Positions 1 through 7,176 of a stretch of 7,176 bases of DNA are shown in pieces. The stretch is taken from assembly GCA_021845945.1 (NCBI GenBank), contig JAJZRD010000197.1:1-7176 (forward strand), in the 5' to 3' direction. The notes below the pieces were generated by a model. That model made no database searches. It was not told the origin of the DNA and saw only the letters and a list, made by a program, of their open reading frames with translations. The number at the start of each line of letters is the position of its first letter. Positions within the stretch are counted from its first letter, which is position 1. The DNA is from Chloroflexota bacterium. Its GTDB lineage: Bacteria; Chloroflexota; UBA6077. The translations under genes were made by a program, and so were the position numbers.

Positions 1-67
1 TGGGTGCACCCTGCCAGAGTGGGCAGCGCCCAACCAACCCTGAACGGCTGGCTGGCCGCGGATAAGG

Positions 68-110
68 AAAAAGGGGTTGATACCGCTGGGGGCGATATCG
101 ACCCCTTTTT
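68..110 (-). terminator. Intrinsic terminator after pyrD (possibly bidirectional)
   Basis: An inverted repeat pairs 68-82 with 96-110 around a 13-nt loop. In the minus-strand transcript the stem starts AAAAAGGGG and ends CCCCTTTTT, so the 3' arm runs into a T tract at 72-68; one A-C mismatch lies inside the stem (78/100). It begins 35 bp past the pyrD stop, where the operon should end. The other arm gives a T-rich end on the plus strand too (106-114, TTTTTCTTT), and there the internal mismatch becomes a G-U pair, so it could also stop a gene approaching from the left. The structure is read from the sequence; termination is inferred. Confidence 0.8.
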
Positions 111-121
111 CTTTCAGGGGG

Positions 122-148
122 GTAGGTGCGACTGGCAGTTGCCCCTAC
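122..148. repeat. Small imperfect palindrome overlapping the pyrD stop codon
   Basis: GTAGG at 122-126 pairs with CCTAC at 144-148. After one mismatch the stem continues for six more pairs (128-133 with 137-142, one of them G-T) around a 3-nt loop. The pyrD stop codon TAG (145-147) lies inside the right arm. On the minus strand the element reads GTAGGGGC through to GCACCTAC. From memory this resembles short GTAGGGGC/GCCCCTAC palindromes scattered between genes in some high-GC bacterial genomes, but I cannot check copy number here. It may be a dispersed palindrome, or an mRNA 3'-end stem just before the terminator. Confidence 0.5.
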
Positions 149-1104
149 GGCAACGGTTTGCTGGGCCCCAGGAAGTGGGGGTTGGCAGCGCCCACCAACT
201 CGCTCAGATGGGAGACCCCCTCCCGTTCCATGAACTGGGCGAGATCGTCCACTATCCGCAGGGGGGTGGTGGGATCGACGAAGATGGCCGTCCCCACCTG
301 GATCGCCGAGGCGCCGGCCATCAGGAACTCCAGGGCATCCTCGGTGGAGGCGATCCCGCCCAGCCCCACGATCGGGATCCGGACCGCCTGGGAAACCTGG
401 TACACCATGCGCACCGCCACGGGGCGCACCGCCGGACCGGAGAGCCCGCCGGTGACGTTGCCCAGGAAGGGTCGCCTGCGCCGGACGTCGATCTTCATCC
501 CCACCAGGGTATTGATCAGCGATATGCTGTCCGCGCCGGCCTCCTCCACCGCCACGGCGATGGCCACGATGTCCCCGACGTTGGGGGACAGCTTCACCAT
601 CAGGGGAAGGGTGGTGGAGCGGCGCACGGCCGCCGTCACCTCGGCGGCGGCGTAGGGATCGCAGGCGAAGACGGCGCCGCCCGCCCGCACGTTGGGACAG
701 GAGACGTTCAGCTCTATCCCCGCCACGCCGGGCACCCCGTCCAGCAGGCGGGCGCACCCGCAGAACTCGTCCACGTCATCCCCCGCCACGTTCACCAGCA
801 CCGGCACCCTCCAGCCGGCCCAGAGTGGAGCCTTCTCGGCGATGACCCGGCGCACCCCGATGTTCTGGAGGCCGATGGCATTCAGCATCCCGGCCGGGGT
901 TTCCGCCAGCCTGGGCATCGGGTTGCCCCGGCGTGGGCGCAGCGTCGTCCCCTTGGATAGGATCGCCCCCAACCGCTGGATGTCGATCACACCCGCGTAC
1001 TCGGTGCCCCACCCGAAGCAGCCGGAAGCCACCATCACCGGGTTCTGCAGCAGCAAACCCTCTTTTCGATCAGGCGCCAGCTCAACCGATAAGTCGATGG
1101 TCAT
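145..1104 (-). CDS. pyrD: Dihydroorotate dehydrogenase, class 1B catalytic subunit (PyrD)
   Basis: This FMN-dependent cytoplasmic TIM-barrel enzyme of 319 aa oxidises dihydroorotate to orotate, the fourth step of UMP synthesis. SKGTT (50-54, with Lys51) and NAIGLQN (75-81) match the FMN/substrate region. ELNVSCPNV (131-139) holds Cys136, the catalytic base position of class 1 enzymes; class 2 membrane enzymes have Ser there. MVKLSPN (169-175), GLSGPAVRP (220-228), VGLGGI (246-251) and GTAIF (271-275) are the usual FMN-binding strands. The length is normal for class 1B. The partner subunit PyrK lies directly upstream, one base away, which supports class 1B (NAD-linked heterotetramer) over 1A (fumarate-linked). 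The ATG at 1104 is preceded by GGGGA within the pyrK 3' end, so translation is probably coupled. It is the last gene before the terminator. The function is very secure. Confidence 0.97.
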   Translation of the reverse strand: MTIDLSVELAPDRKEGLLLQNPVMVASGCFGWGTEYAGVIDIQRLGAILSKGTTLRPRRGNPMPRLAETPAGMLNAIGLQNIGVRRVIAEKAPLWAGWRVPVLVNVAGDDVDEFCGCARLLDGVPGVAGIELNVSCPNVRAGGAVFACDPYAAAEVTAAVRRSTTLPLMVKLSPNVGDIVAIAVAVEEAGADSISLINTLVGMKIDVRRRRPFLGNVTGGLSGPAVRPVAVRMVYQVSQAVRIPIVGLGGIASTEDALEFLMAGASAIQVGTAIFVDPTTPLRIVDDLAQFMEREGVSHLSELVGAANPHFLGPSKPLP

Positions 1105-1105
1105 C

Positions 1106-1873
1106 CTATCCCCACACCAAGTCTCTCAGCTCGAAGACGGGGCCGTCCTCGCAGACGCTCTTCATCTCGCCCCGCCTGGTCTCCACGACGCAGCCGAAGC
1201 AGGCCCCCACCCCACAGGCCATATGCTCCTCGAGGGAAACCTGCACCGACTTCTGGAGATTGGCCCGTCGCGTTATGTCGAGCAGCGACAGGAACATCGG
1301 CTTCGGGCCGCAGCCGTACACCGCGTCGGCCCACCCCAGGTAGTCGCCGGCCAGATCGGTCACCAGGCCGTGGTGGCCCGCCGAGCCGTCGTCGGTGGCA
1401 ACCAGGTACTCTACCTCCGGCGACAGCAGCCCGCTGGGGTACACCCTGTCGGCGGACCGAAAGCCGAACAGCAGCACCACCGAGAGTCCCCTGGCCACGG
1501 CGTGATCTGCAAGGGCCACCAGCGGGCCGATCCCGCTGCCACCGCCGATCATCAACAGGTTGCGACTGCTGGGATGTATGGTGAAGCCGTTGCCCAGGGG
1601 ACCCATGCAGTCCAACCTCTCCCCCACCGCCTTCTCCACCATCATCCGGCTGCCCCTGCCCGCCGGCCGCACCAGCAGATCCACGGTGTCCTGCCCGATC
1701 CGGTATATGCTCATGGGGCGGCGCAGCAGCGGGTCCATGCCCTCCCCGAGCCGCACGTGGATGAACTGCCCAGGCCGGGCCTCGCGGGCGATCTGGGGCG
1801 CCCGCAGCCGGATCTCCCACAGATCCACCGTGATCTGGCGATTCTCGATTATCTCGGCGGTTTCTAGCTTCAT
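1106..1873 (-). CDS. pyrK: Dihydroorotate dehydrogenase electron-transfer subunit (PyrK)
   Basis: PyrK passes electrons from the FMN of PyrD through a [2Fe-2S] cluster and FAD to NAD+. From the ATG the protein is 255 aa. An N-terminal ferredoxin-reductase-like FAD domain carries RRPMSIY (51-57) and GPLGNGF (91-97). An NAD-binding domain follows with [11 protein letters not shown] (108-118) and YGCGPKPM (186-193). The C-terminal cluster site has Cys220, Cys225, Cys228 and Cys241 in the spacing C-x4-C-x2-C-x12-C, close to Bacillus PyrK, so all four ligands are present. I chose the ATG at 1873 because it overlaps the carB stop as ATGA, the classic coupled arrangement, and gives the normal start [12 protein letters not shown] at 1882 would add three residues (MGE) and cannot be excluded; the purine-rich stretch before the ATG is only 2-3 nt away. 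The stop lies one base before pyrD. Confidence 0.96.
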   Translation of the reverse strand: MKLETAEIIENRQITVDLWEIRLRAPQIAREARPGQFIHVRLGEGMDPLLRRPMSIYRIGQDTVDLLVRPAGRGSRMMVEKAVGERLDCMGPLGNGFTIHPSSRNLLMIGGGSGIGPLVALADHAVARGLSVVLLFGFRSADRVYPSGLLSPEVEYLVATDDGSAGHHGLVTDLAGDYLGWADAVYGCGPKPMFLSLLDITRRANLQKSVQVSLEEHMACGVGACFGCVVETRRGEMKSVCEDGPVFELRDLVWG

Positions 1874-4800
1874 CTCTCCCAAGCCCGGCTCGGCCTCACC
1901 CTCTCGGCGTTCTCGCGGTACTCCCTCAGCGGCCAGACGTTGTAGTTCAGCCCGCTGGAGGCCAGAGAGTCGGCCACCGCGCGCGCCGTGTCCAGGGAGG
2001 TGAAGCAGGGGATGCGGTGCTCCGCCGCCGCCCGGCGGATCTCGAAGCCGTCCCGCAGCGGGACCCTATCCCCGCTCATGGTGTTGACCACGCCCTGCAC
2101 CAGCCCCTCGTGGATCACGTCCATCACGTTGGGGTGGCCTTCGTCCAGCTTCTTGGTGATCACCTGAACCGGCAGCTTCACCGCCTCGAACAGCCTCGCC
2201 GTGCCCTCGGTGGCGTACAGCTCGTACCCCAGATCGTGGAACCGCCGGGCGATGTCCAGCGCCTCGGGCTTGTCCCGATCGCTGACGGAGAAGAGCAGCG
2301 CACCGGTGGGAGGCAGCATCAAACCGGCGGCCAACAGCGCCTTCACCAGGGCCGAGGAGAACTCCAGGTCGACGCCCATCACCTCGCCCGTCGACTTCAT
2401 CTCGGGCCCCAGGTAGGTGTCCACCATGGAGAGCTTGCTCATGGAGAAGACCGGCGCCTTCACCGCCACCAGCTTCCTCTCGGGCCACAGCCCGCCCTGG
2501 TACCCCTGCTGAGCCAGGCTCTCGCCCAGCATCACACAGGTCGCCACCTTCACCATCGGAACGCCCGTGACCTTGCTCAGGAAGGGCACCGTCCGGCTGG
2601 CTCGGGGATTGACCTCCAGCACGAACACCTCCCGCTGGAAGATCACGTACTGGACGTTCATCAGCCCCCGCACCCCCAGCGCCAGGCCGATGCGGGTGGT
2701 GTAGTCGACGATCGCCTCGGTCTCCCGGACCGTCAGGTCCAGGGCCGGATACACCGCCATGCTGTCCCCCGAGTGGACGCCCGCCCTCTCGATGTGCTGC
2801 ATGATGCCGGGGATCAGCACATGCTCCCCGTCGCAGATGGCGTCGACCTCCACCTCTTTGCCGCCCAGGTACTTATCGATCAGGAAGGGGCGCCCCGAGG
2901 AGAACTCGGCGGCGGCCGAGGTGTAGCGCACCATCTCGCTGGCGTTGTGGACGATCTCCATGGCGCGACCGCCCAGCACGTAGGATGGCCGGATCAGCAC
3001 CGGATAGCCGATGGTCTGGGCCGTGCGCAGCGCCTCCTCCAGGTTGGTCACCCCGGCGCCGGGCGGCTGGGGGATGCCCAGCTGGTTCAGGAAGTCCTCG
3101 AAGCGGCGGCGGTCCTCCGCCAGGTCTATGGCCTCCACGCCGCTCCCCATGATGGCGGCCCCCGCCTTCTCCAGCTTCTCCGCCAGGTTGATGGCCGTCT
3201 GGCCACCGAACTGGACGATCACCCCCGGTGAACGTGGGACCATTCCATTGGAGGACTCAGGACTGGACTGCCGGCTCTCCAACGGATCCTCGGCAACCAC
3301 CACGGTCTCGTTCTCCAGGATGTCCCTAACGCTCTCCTCGTCCAGCGGCTCGAAGTAGAGCCGGGAGGAGGCGTCGAAGTCGGTGCTCACCGTCTCCGGG
3401 TTGCTGTTGGCCATGATGGAGTGGACCTTGGCGGCCTTCAGCTCCATGGCCGAGCGGACGCTGCAGTAGTCGAACTCGATCCCCTGGCCGATCCGGATCG
3501 GCCCGGAGCCGATCACCAGGATGGACTCCCCCTCCAGGGGTGGAGCCTCGTTCTCGGTCTCGTAGCTGCTGTAGAAGTAAGGGGTGGCCGCGGCGAACTC
3601 CGCGGCGCAGCTGTCCACCATCTTGTAGACGGGCACGATCCCCCAGCTGGTCCGCAGCGCCCTCACCTGCTCGGGGAGCAGGTCCGCGAGGGTGCCGATC
3701 TGGCCGTCGGAGAAGCCGAGCCGCTTCGCCTCGGCCATCAGGCCGGAGGTCATCTTCTCGCTCAGCAGCCGCCGCTCCATCGCCACGATCCTGGATAGCT
3801 TGGACAGGAAGAAGGGGTCTATCCCAGAGATTCGGTAGATCTCCGCCGGCGACATCTCCCTACGCAGGGCGGCCATGATGGCCCACAGCCGCCGATCGTT
3901 GGGGACGGCGATCATCTCCCTGAGCCTCTCCATCACCTCCTCGGGGCTGCCCTCTTTCCAGCTGGGGTCCTCCCACAGGAGGCTTCGGTTCCCCTGCTCC
4001 AGGGAGCGCACCGCCTTCTGCAGCGCCGACTCGAAGGAACGATCTATCGCCATCACCTCGCCGGTGGCCTTCATCTGGGTGCCGAGGGTCCGGTCGCCGC
4101 CGGGGAACTTGTCGAAGGGCCAGCGAGGGATCTTGATCACAAGGTAGTCCAGGGTGGGCTCGAAGGCCGCCGTGGTCTGCTGCGTGACGGCGTTGGGGAT
4201 CTCGTCCAGCAGCCGCCCCACGGCGATCTTGGCCGCCACCCGAGCGATGGGATAGCCGGTGGCCTTGGAGGCCAGCGCCGAGGAGCGGCTAACCCTGGGG
4301 TTGACCTCGATGACGCAGTACTGGGTGGAGCGAGGGTCCAGTCCGAACTGGATGTTGCAGCCCCCCTGGATGCCCAGGGCCCGGATGATCTTCAGGGAGG
4401 CCGACCGGAGCATCTGGTACTCCTTGTCGGACAGGGTCTGGCTGGGGGCTACCACGATGGAGTCCCCGGTGTGGACCCCCATCGGATCGATGTTCTCCAT
4501 GTTGCAGATGGTGATGCAGTTGTCCGCTGCGTCCCGCATCACCTCGTACTCGATCTCTTTCCAGCCGATCAGCGATCTCTCCACCAGCACCTGGTGGATG
4601 GGGCTGGCGGCCAGGCCACCCTGGACCACCCTCTCCAGCTCGGCCTCGTCGTTGGCAATGCCGCCGCCGGTACCTCCCAGGGTGTAGGCGGGGCGGACGA
4701 TCAGGGGGTAGCCGGTCTCCTCGGCGAAGACCCCGGCCTCGGCCACCGAATGGGCGATGACACTCTCGGGGACCGGCTCGCCGATCTCCTGGAGCATCTT

Positions 4801-5196
4801 CTTGAACAGCTCTCGGTCCTCGGCCCTCTTGATGGTCTCCAGGGGGGTCCCCAGCAGCCGCACCCCATATCGGTCGAGGATACCGGCGTCGGCCACCTCC
4901 ACCGCCAGGTTGAGGCCCGTCTGGCCGCCGAGGGTCGGCAGCAGGCCGTCCGGCCGCTCCCGCTCGATCACGCGGGCCAGCACCTCGACCGTCAGCGGCT
5001 CCACGTAGATGACGTCGGCGATCTCCTCGTCGGTCATGATGGTGGCCGGGTTGGAGTTCACCAGGACGGTGGTGATCCCCTCCTCCCGAAGCGCCTTACA
5101 GGCCTGGGTGCCAGCGTAGTCGAACTCCGCCGCCTGCCCTATGACGATCGGCCCGGAGCCGATCACCAGCACCTTCTTGATCGACCTATCTTCCAT
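1870..5196 (-). CDS. carB: Carbamoyl-phosphate synthase large subunit (CarB)
   Basis: CarB makes carbamoyl phosphate from bicarbonate, two ATP and ammonia channelled from CarA. At 1108 aa it is about 35 longer than E. coli CarB (1073, from memory). It is an internal duplication. The first half begins [19 protein letters not shown] (9-27), has the ATP-grasp segment [12 protein letters not shown] (168-179) and metal-site [10 protein letters not shown] (297-306), and makes carboxyphosphate. The second half restarts at [18 protein letters not shown] (560-577), with [14 protein letters not shown] (736-749) and [10 protein letters not shown] (861-870), and phosphorylates carbamate. Between them is the oligomerisation region (about 403-553). 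The C-terminal MGS-like allosteric domain (about 965-1085) includes YATEGTA and VVNTMSG. Residues 631-656 are an unusual in-frame insert, annotated separately. A 24-bp perfect repeat (3496-3519 and 5146-5169) encodes the LVIGSGPI loop of both halves. The ATG at 5196 sits inside the carA end with a GGGGGG ribosome site 5 nt upstream. Confidence 0.98.
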   Translation of the reverse strand: MEDRSIKKVLVIGSGPIVIGQAAEFDYAGTQACKALREEGITTVLVNSNPATIMTDEEIADVIYVEPLTVEVLARVIERERPDGLLPTLGGQTGLNLAVEVADAGILDRYGVRLLGTPLETIKRAEDRELFKKMLQEIGEPVPESVIAHSVAEAGVFAEETGYPLIVRPAYTLGGTGGGIANDEAELERVVQGGLAASPIHQVLVERSLIGWKEIEYEVMRDAADNCITICNMENIDPMGVHTGDSIVVAPSQTLSDKEYQMLRSASLKIIRALGIQGGCNIQFGLDPRSTQYCVIEVNPRVSRSSALASKATGYPIARVAAKIAVGRLLDEIPNAVTQQTTAAFEPTLDYLVIKIPRWPFDKFPGGDRTLGTQMKATGEVMAIDRSFESALQKAVRSLEQGNRSLLWEDPSWKEGSPEEVMERLREMIAVPNDRRLWAIMAALRREMSPAEIYRISGIDPFFLSKLSRIVAMERRLLSEKMTSGLMAEAKRLGFSDGQIGTLADLLPEQVRALRTSWGIVPVYKMVDSCAAEFAAATPYFYSSYETENEAPPLEGESILVIGSGPIRIGQGIEFDYCSVRSAMELKAAKVHSIMANSNPETVSTDFDASSRLYFEPLDEESVRDILENETVVVAEDPLESRQSSPESSNGMVPRSPGVIVQFGGQTAINLAEKLEKAGAAIMGSGVEAIDLAEDRRRFEDFLNQLGIPQPPGAGVTNLEEALRTAQTIGYPVLIRPSYVLGGRAMEIVHNASEMVRYTSAAAEFSSGRPFLIDKYLGGKEVEVDAICDGEHVLIPGIMQHIERAGVHSGDSMAVYPALDLTVRETEAIVDYTTRIGLALGVRGLMNVQYVIFQREVFVLEVNPRASRTVPFLSKVTGVPMVKVATCVMLGESLAQQGYQGGLWPERKLVAVKAPVFSMSKLSMVDTYLGPEMKSTGEVMGVDLEFSSALVKALLAAGLMLPPTGALLFSVSDRDKPEALDIARRFHDLGYELYATEGTARLFEAVKLPVQVITKKLDEGHPNVMDVIHEGLVQGVVNTMSGDRVPLRDGFEIRRAAAEHRIPCFTSLDTARAVADSLASSGLNYNVWPLREYRENAERVRPSRAWER
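3229..3306 (-). other. In-frame 26-codon insert in carB with internal palindrome and GGACT repeats
   Basis: Residues 631-656 of CarB, from [10 protein letters not shown] to NGMVPRS, interrupt a region that in E. coli runs almost directly from the helix after RLYFEP to KGVIVQYGGQT. The insert is Ser/Pro-rich, hydrophilic and resembles no catalytic element. Its last 12 codons contain seven ending in A or T (AGT, CCT, AAT, GGA, CCA, CGT, TCA), while the next 20 carB codons contain only one. An inverted repeat pairs 3245-3253 with 3277-3285 (nine pairs in the mRNA, one G-U), and the plus strand has three GGACT copies at 3253-3269. The frame stays open on both sides. The comparison with E. coli is from memory. 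A surface loop acquired from non-coding or palindromic repeat DNA is the inference; lineage-specific loop expansion is the alternative. Confidence 0.65.
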
Positions 5197-6322
5197 GGCT
5201 ACCCCCCACCTTGACCATCTCCAGGAAACGGTCGAACAGGTACTGGTTGTCCTGCGGCCCGGGGCTCCCCTCGGGATGGTACTGCACGGAGAAGACGGGC
5301 AGGGTGGGATGGGCGAGGCCCTCCACCGACCCGTCGTTCAGGTTGATGCTACTGACGTAGAAGCCACCTTCGGGCGGCAGGGACGCGGCGTCCACCTGGA
5401 ACTCGTGGTTCTGGGAGGTGATGTCCACCCGACCGGTGGCTAGGTCCCTTACGGGATGGTTTCCGCCGTGGTGCCCGAACTTCAGCCGGCTGGTGGTGGC
5501 GCCCACGGCGAGCCCCAGGATCTGGTGCCCCAGGCAGATGCCCATCACCGGCAGCCGCCTCTGCAGCAGGCCGCGCACGGTTTCCACCGTCTGGGCGAGG
5601 CTGGCCGGGTCGCCCGGCCCGTTGCACAGCACCACCCCGTCGGGGTTGAGATCCAGGACCTCCCGGGTGGTGACCGCATGGCTTACGTTGGTGACCCTGG
5701 CGCCGCGCCGCACCAGCGATCGGATGATGTTGTGCTTCACGCCGTAATCCAGCAGCACCAGGTGGGGACCGTCTCCGGGTCTGCCCACCCGCAGCACGTC
5801 GGCCTGGGCACCGGCGCCGCTGACCTCGCCCACCAGGTCCTTCTCGGATAGGGAACGCACCTGCTGGACGGACTCCAGCATCTGCTCCAGCTCCGGATCA
5901 TCGGGCAGGGCTTCCCGCTGGAACAACCGCGCGCGCATGGTGCCCTGAGTCCTCAGCAGACGGGTCAGCGCGCGAGTATCGATCCCCTGCAGCCCCGGCA
6001 CCCCGCTCTGCGTGAGCCAATCACCCAGACTGGTCTCGCTTTGCCAGTGGTGGTGGAAGGGGGCGTAGTCCCTCACGATCAGGGCGGCCAGCCAGGGACG
6101 CACCGACTCGTTGGCGGCCGGGCTGATGCCGTAGTTGCCTATCTGGGGGTGGGTCATCACCACCATCTGGCCGCGATAGGAGGGATCGGTGCACACCTCC
6201 TGGTAGCCGGTCATGCTGGTGTTGAAGACCACCTCGCCCTCGGCCTCCACATCGGCACCGAAAGGGGTGCCCACGAAGGTCGATCCGTCTTCCAGCAGTA
6301 AGATTGCGACTTTCTTGCTCAA
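5186..6322 (-). CDS. carA: Carbamoyl-phosphate synthase small subunit, glutamine amidotransferase (CarA)
   Basis: CarA hydrolyses glutamine and feeds ammonia through a tunnel to CarB. It is 378 aa, the usual length. The N-terminal CPSase domain (about 1-150) shows [14 protein letters not shown] (29-42) and [17 protein letters not shown] (49-65). The C-terminal class I glutaminase domain (about 187-372) shows LLDYGVKHN (190-198), CNGPGDP (233-239), the nucleophile elbow GICLGHQ with Cys263, SQNHEF (303-308), and [11 protein letters not shown] (348-358) with His349 and Glu351, so the catalytic triad is complete. The start is TTG at 6322: no ATG or GTG lies in frame just upstream, and it gives the standard beginning [13 protein letters not shown]. 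The stop falls 11 bp inside carB, which supports translational coupling and equal subunit amounts. It follows pyrC after a 63-bp gap. Confidence 0.98.
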   Translation of the reverse strand: MSKKVAILLLEDGSTFVGTPFGADVEAEGEVVFNTSMTGYQEVCTDPSYRGQMVVMTHPQIGNYGISPAANESVRPWLAALIVRDYAPFHHHWQSETSLGDWLTQSGVPGLQGIDTRALTRLLRTQGTMRARLFQREALPDDPELEQMLESVQQVRSLSEKDLVGEVSGAGAQADVLRVGRPGDGPHLVLLDYGVKHNIIRSLVRRGARVTNVSHAVTTREVLDLNPDGVVLCNGPGDPASLAQTVETVRGLLQRRLPVMGICLGHQILGLAVGATTSRLKFGHHGGNHPVRDLATGRVDITSQNHEFQVDAASLPPEGGFYVSSINLNDGSVEGLAHPTLPVFSVQYHPEGSPGPQDNQYLFDRFLEMVKVGGSHGR

Positions 6323-6325
6323 CGT

Positions 6326-6331
6326 ACCCCC
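6326..6331 (-). promoter_or_regulatory. Ribosome binding site for the TTG start of carA
   Basis: The minus strand reads GGGGGT, then ACG, then the TTG start codon at 6322. The short G-rich tract is the only purine-rich stretch close upstream. An ATG at 6333 overlaps this tract but is out of frame and meets a TGA after four codons, so it cannot be the carA start. The short spacing and the non-ATG codon suggest modest initiation. Confidence 0.4.
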
Positions 6332-6349
6332 ATGCCAGCCATGGGTCTC

Positions 6350-6377
6350 GTAGGAGCCGGCTCCTGCCGGCGACTCC
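6350..6377. repeat. REP-like palindrome in the pyrC-carA gap
   Basis: The stretch contains GCCGGC twice (6356-6361 and 6366-6371) separated by TCCT, able to form a 6-bp GC-only hairpin. GGA (6353-6355) can pair with TCC (6375-6377) across a 3-nt bulge. A perfect 12-bp palindrome GGAGCCGGCTCC lies at 6353-6364. The start GTAGGAGCCGGCT and continuation GCCGGCGA recall, from memory, REP elements of Pseudomonas and related genomes. It fills much of the only real intergenic gap in the operon. No T tract follows on either strand, so it is not a standard terminator; it could stabilise the upstream mRNA or tune carAB expression relative to pyrC. Confidence 0.5.
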
Positions 6378-6385
6378 GCCGTCCC

Positions 6386-7176
6386 CTAGGCACCGAATAC
6401 CACCTTCCCGCCAACCAACGTCGCCCACACCTTCCCGCGCAAGGTTACCCCTGCCAAAGGTGTGTTCCTCCCTTTGGAGAGGAACCTCTCCGGCTCCACC
6501 GTCCACTCGGCGTTGGGATCGAAGATGGTGACGTCCGCCGGGGCGCCCTTCTGGAGAGTGCCGTAGGGGAGCTTCATCAGTCGGGCAGGCTCCACAGTAA
6601 GATAGCGGATAAGAGTCGCCAGGTCCAATTCGCCCCGATGGACGAGGGTCATCAGAGCCCCCAACGCCGTCTCCAGCCCGGAGATCCCGTTGGCTGCCAT
6701 GCCGTACTCGCACTCCTTGTCCACGACCGTGTGGGGGGCGTGGTCGGTAGCGATGGCGTCGAAGAGCCCGTCCTTGAGGGCGCCCAGGAGGGCCGCCGCA
6801 TCGCCCTCGCCGCGCAGCGGCGGCGCCACCCGAGTGTTGGTGTCGTAGGGTTGGGTGGGGATCCGGCCCCACCTCTCCAGCACCGAAGGGGAGGCCCACT
6901 TGCCGCCGGCGACCCAGTCCTCGGTGAGCAGCAGGTGGTGCGGGGTGACCTCGGCTGTCACCGGCAGCCCCTCGGCCTTGGCCGCGCGGATCAGCTCCAC
7001 GGACCCTGCCGTGCTGACGTGCTGGAAGTGCACGTGCCCACCCGTCAGCCGGCTCAGGGCGACGTCCCGGGCGACGATGGACTCCTCGGAGGCGGCCGGG
7101 ATGCCCCTCAGCCCCAACAGGGCGGAGATGCGGCCCTCGTGCATGTAGCCGCCGGCCACCAGCTCTGGGTCCTCGC
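6386..7176 (-). CDS. pyrC: Dihydroorotase, class I (PyrC), 5' end cut by window edge
   Basis: PyrC closes N-carbamoyl-aspartate to dihydroorotate, a zinc amidohydrolase reaction. Only the C-terminal part (about 263 codons of an expected 420-430) is inside the window. The frame is open to the right edge and reads EDPELVAGGYMHEG, typical of the middle of the protein, so the GTG at 7159 is not a real start. Visible motifs are QHVSTAGSVEL (His at 7019-7021) and EVTPHHLLLTE (His-His at 6935-6940), the two downstream metal histidines, and ATDHAPHT (Asp at 6743-6745), the catalytic aspartate. The end, KVWATLVGGKVVFGA, is the usual amidohydrolase C-terminal beta strand. The N-terminal HxH motif lies beyond the edge. 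An inactive dihydroorotase-like paralogue is unlikely, since all residues that can be checked are present and carA follows. Confidence 0.96.
   Translation of the reverse strand, partial: EDPELVAGGYMHEGRISALLGLRGIPAASEESIVARDVALSRLTGGHVHFQHVSTAGSVELIRAAKAEGLPVTAEVTPHHLLLTEDWVAGGKWASPSVLERWGRIPTQPYDTNTRVAPPLRGEGDAAALLGALKDGLFDAIATDHAPHTVVDKECEYGMAANGISGLETALGALMTLVHRGELDLATLIRYLTVEPARLMKLPYGTLQKGAPADVTIFDPNAEWTVEPERFLSKGRNTPLAGVTLRGKVWATLVGGKVVFGA

Noticed and set aside
1..67. Possible end of another gene or a tRNA fragment at the left edge (GGGTGCACCC palindrome)
   Set aside because: Too short to support any coding call, and no tRNA arms or T-loop consensus can be made out.
22..194. 11-bp direct repeat GGCAGCGCCCA at 22-32 and 184-194
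   Set aside because: It is short, GC-rich, with one copy inside pyrD coding sequence and no associated structure; chance is sufficient.
4..960. Long plus-strand open frame of 318 codons opposite pyrD
   Set aside because: It is antisense to pyrD, is rich in His, Gly, Pro and Arg as expected from the reverse complement of GC-biased codons, and shows no recognisable domain.
692..1867. Plus-strand open frame of 391 codons across pyrD and pyrK
   Set aside because: It spans two well-supported minus-strand genes, has low-complexity composition and no motif; a GC-rich shadow frame.
2017..3231. Plus-strand open frame of 404 codons opposite carB
   Set aside because: His/Gln/Leu/Gly-rich antisense shadow of conserved CarB coding sequence with no domain signature.
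6323..6385. Possible terminator, attenuator or internal promoter between pyrC and carA
   Set aside because: The hairpin is not followed by a T tract on either strand, no PyrR-type binding loop is recognisable, and no convincing -35/-10 pair is seen in this short GC-rich gap.
6021..6899. Minus-strand open frame of 292 codons across pyrC and carA in another frame
   Set aside because: It overlaps the two real genes out of frame and is Gly/Arg-rich with no motif.

Overview
The window is a single minus-strand block of five genes for de novo pyrimidine (UMP) synthesis, read from right to left: pyrC (dihydroorotase, 5' end cut off by the right edge), carA and carB (small and large subunits of carbamoyl-phosphate synthetase), pyrK (iron-sulfur/FAD electron-transfer subunit of dihydroorotate dehydrogenase) and pyrD (class 1B dihydroorotate dehydrogenase catalytic subunit). 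The order pyrC-carA-carB-pyrK-pyrD is the same as in the Bacillus-type pyr operon. Spacing is tight: pyrC and carA are 63 bp apart, carA/carB overlap by 11 bp, carB/pyrK overlap as ATGA, and pyrK/pyrD are separated by 1 bp. A hairpin with a T tract lies past pyrD, so the transcript probably ends there. No promoter is visible because the operon start lies beyond the right edge.

Together these genes cover carbamoyl phosphate synthesis (CarAB), closure of carbamoyl aspartate to dihydroorotate (PyrC) and oxidation to orotate with electrons passed to NAD+ (PyrD with PyrK). Aspartate transcarbamoylase (pyrB) is expected upstream, outside the window. pyrE and pyrF do not follow pyrD before the terminator, so they must be elsewhere.

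The organism is a high-GC bacterium with strong G/C preference at third codon positions. The NAD-linked PyrK/PyrD1B pair and the gene order fit a Chloroflexota- or Firmicutes-like lineage. Chloroflexota is my weak preference; it is an inference, not a demonstrated assignment.

Layout: 1-67 no recognisable gene; 68-110 terminator hairpin; 122-148 small palindrome overlapping the pyrD stop; 145-1104 pyrD; 1106-1873 pyrK; 1870-5196 carB; 5186-6322 carA; 6323-6385 intergenic with a REP-like palindrome; 6386 to the right edge pyrC.

The pathway is ordinary. The points worth a second look are an in-frame insert of about 26 codons in carB with different codon use, internal GGACT repeats and a terminal inverted repeat, and two small palindromic sequences at gene ends. 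The long plus-strand open frames are antisense shadows of these genes. I see no evidence of a new biological system.
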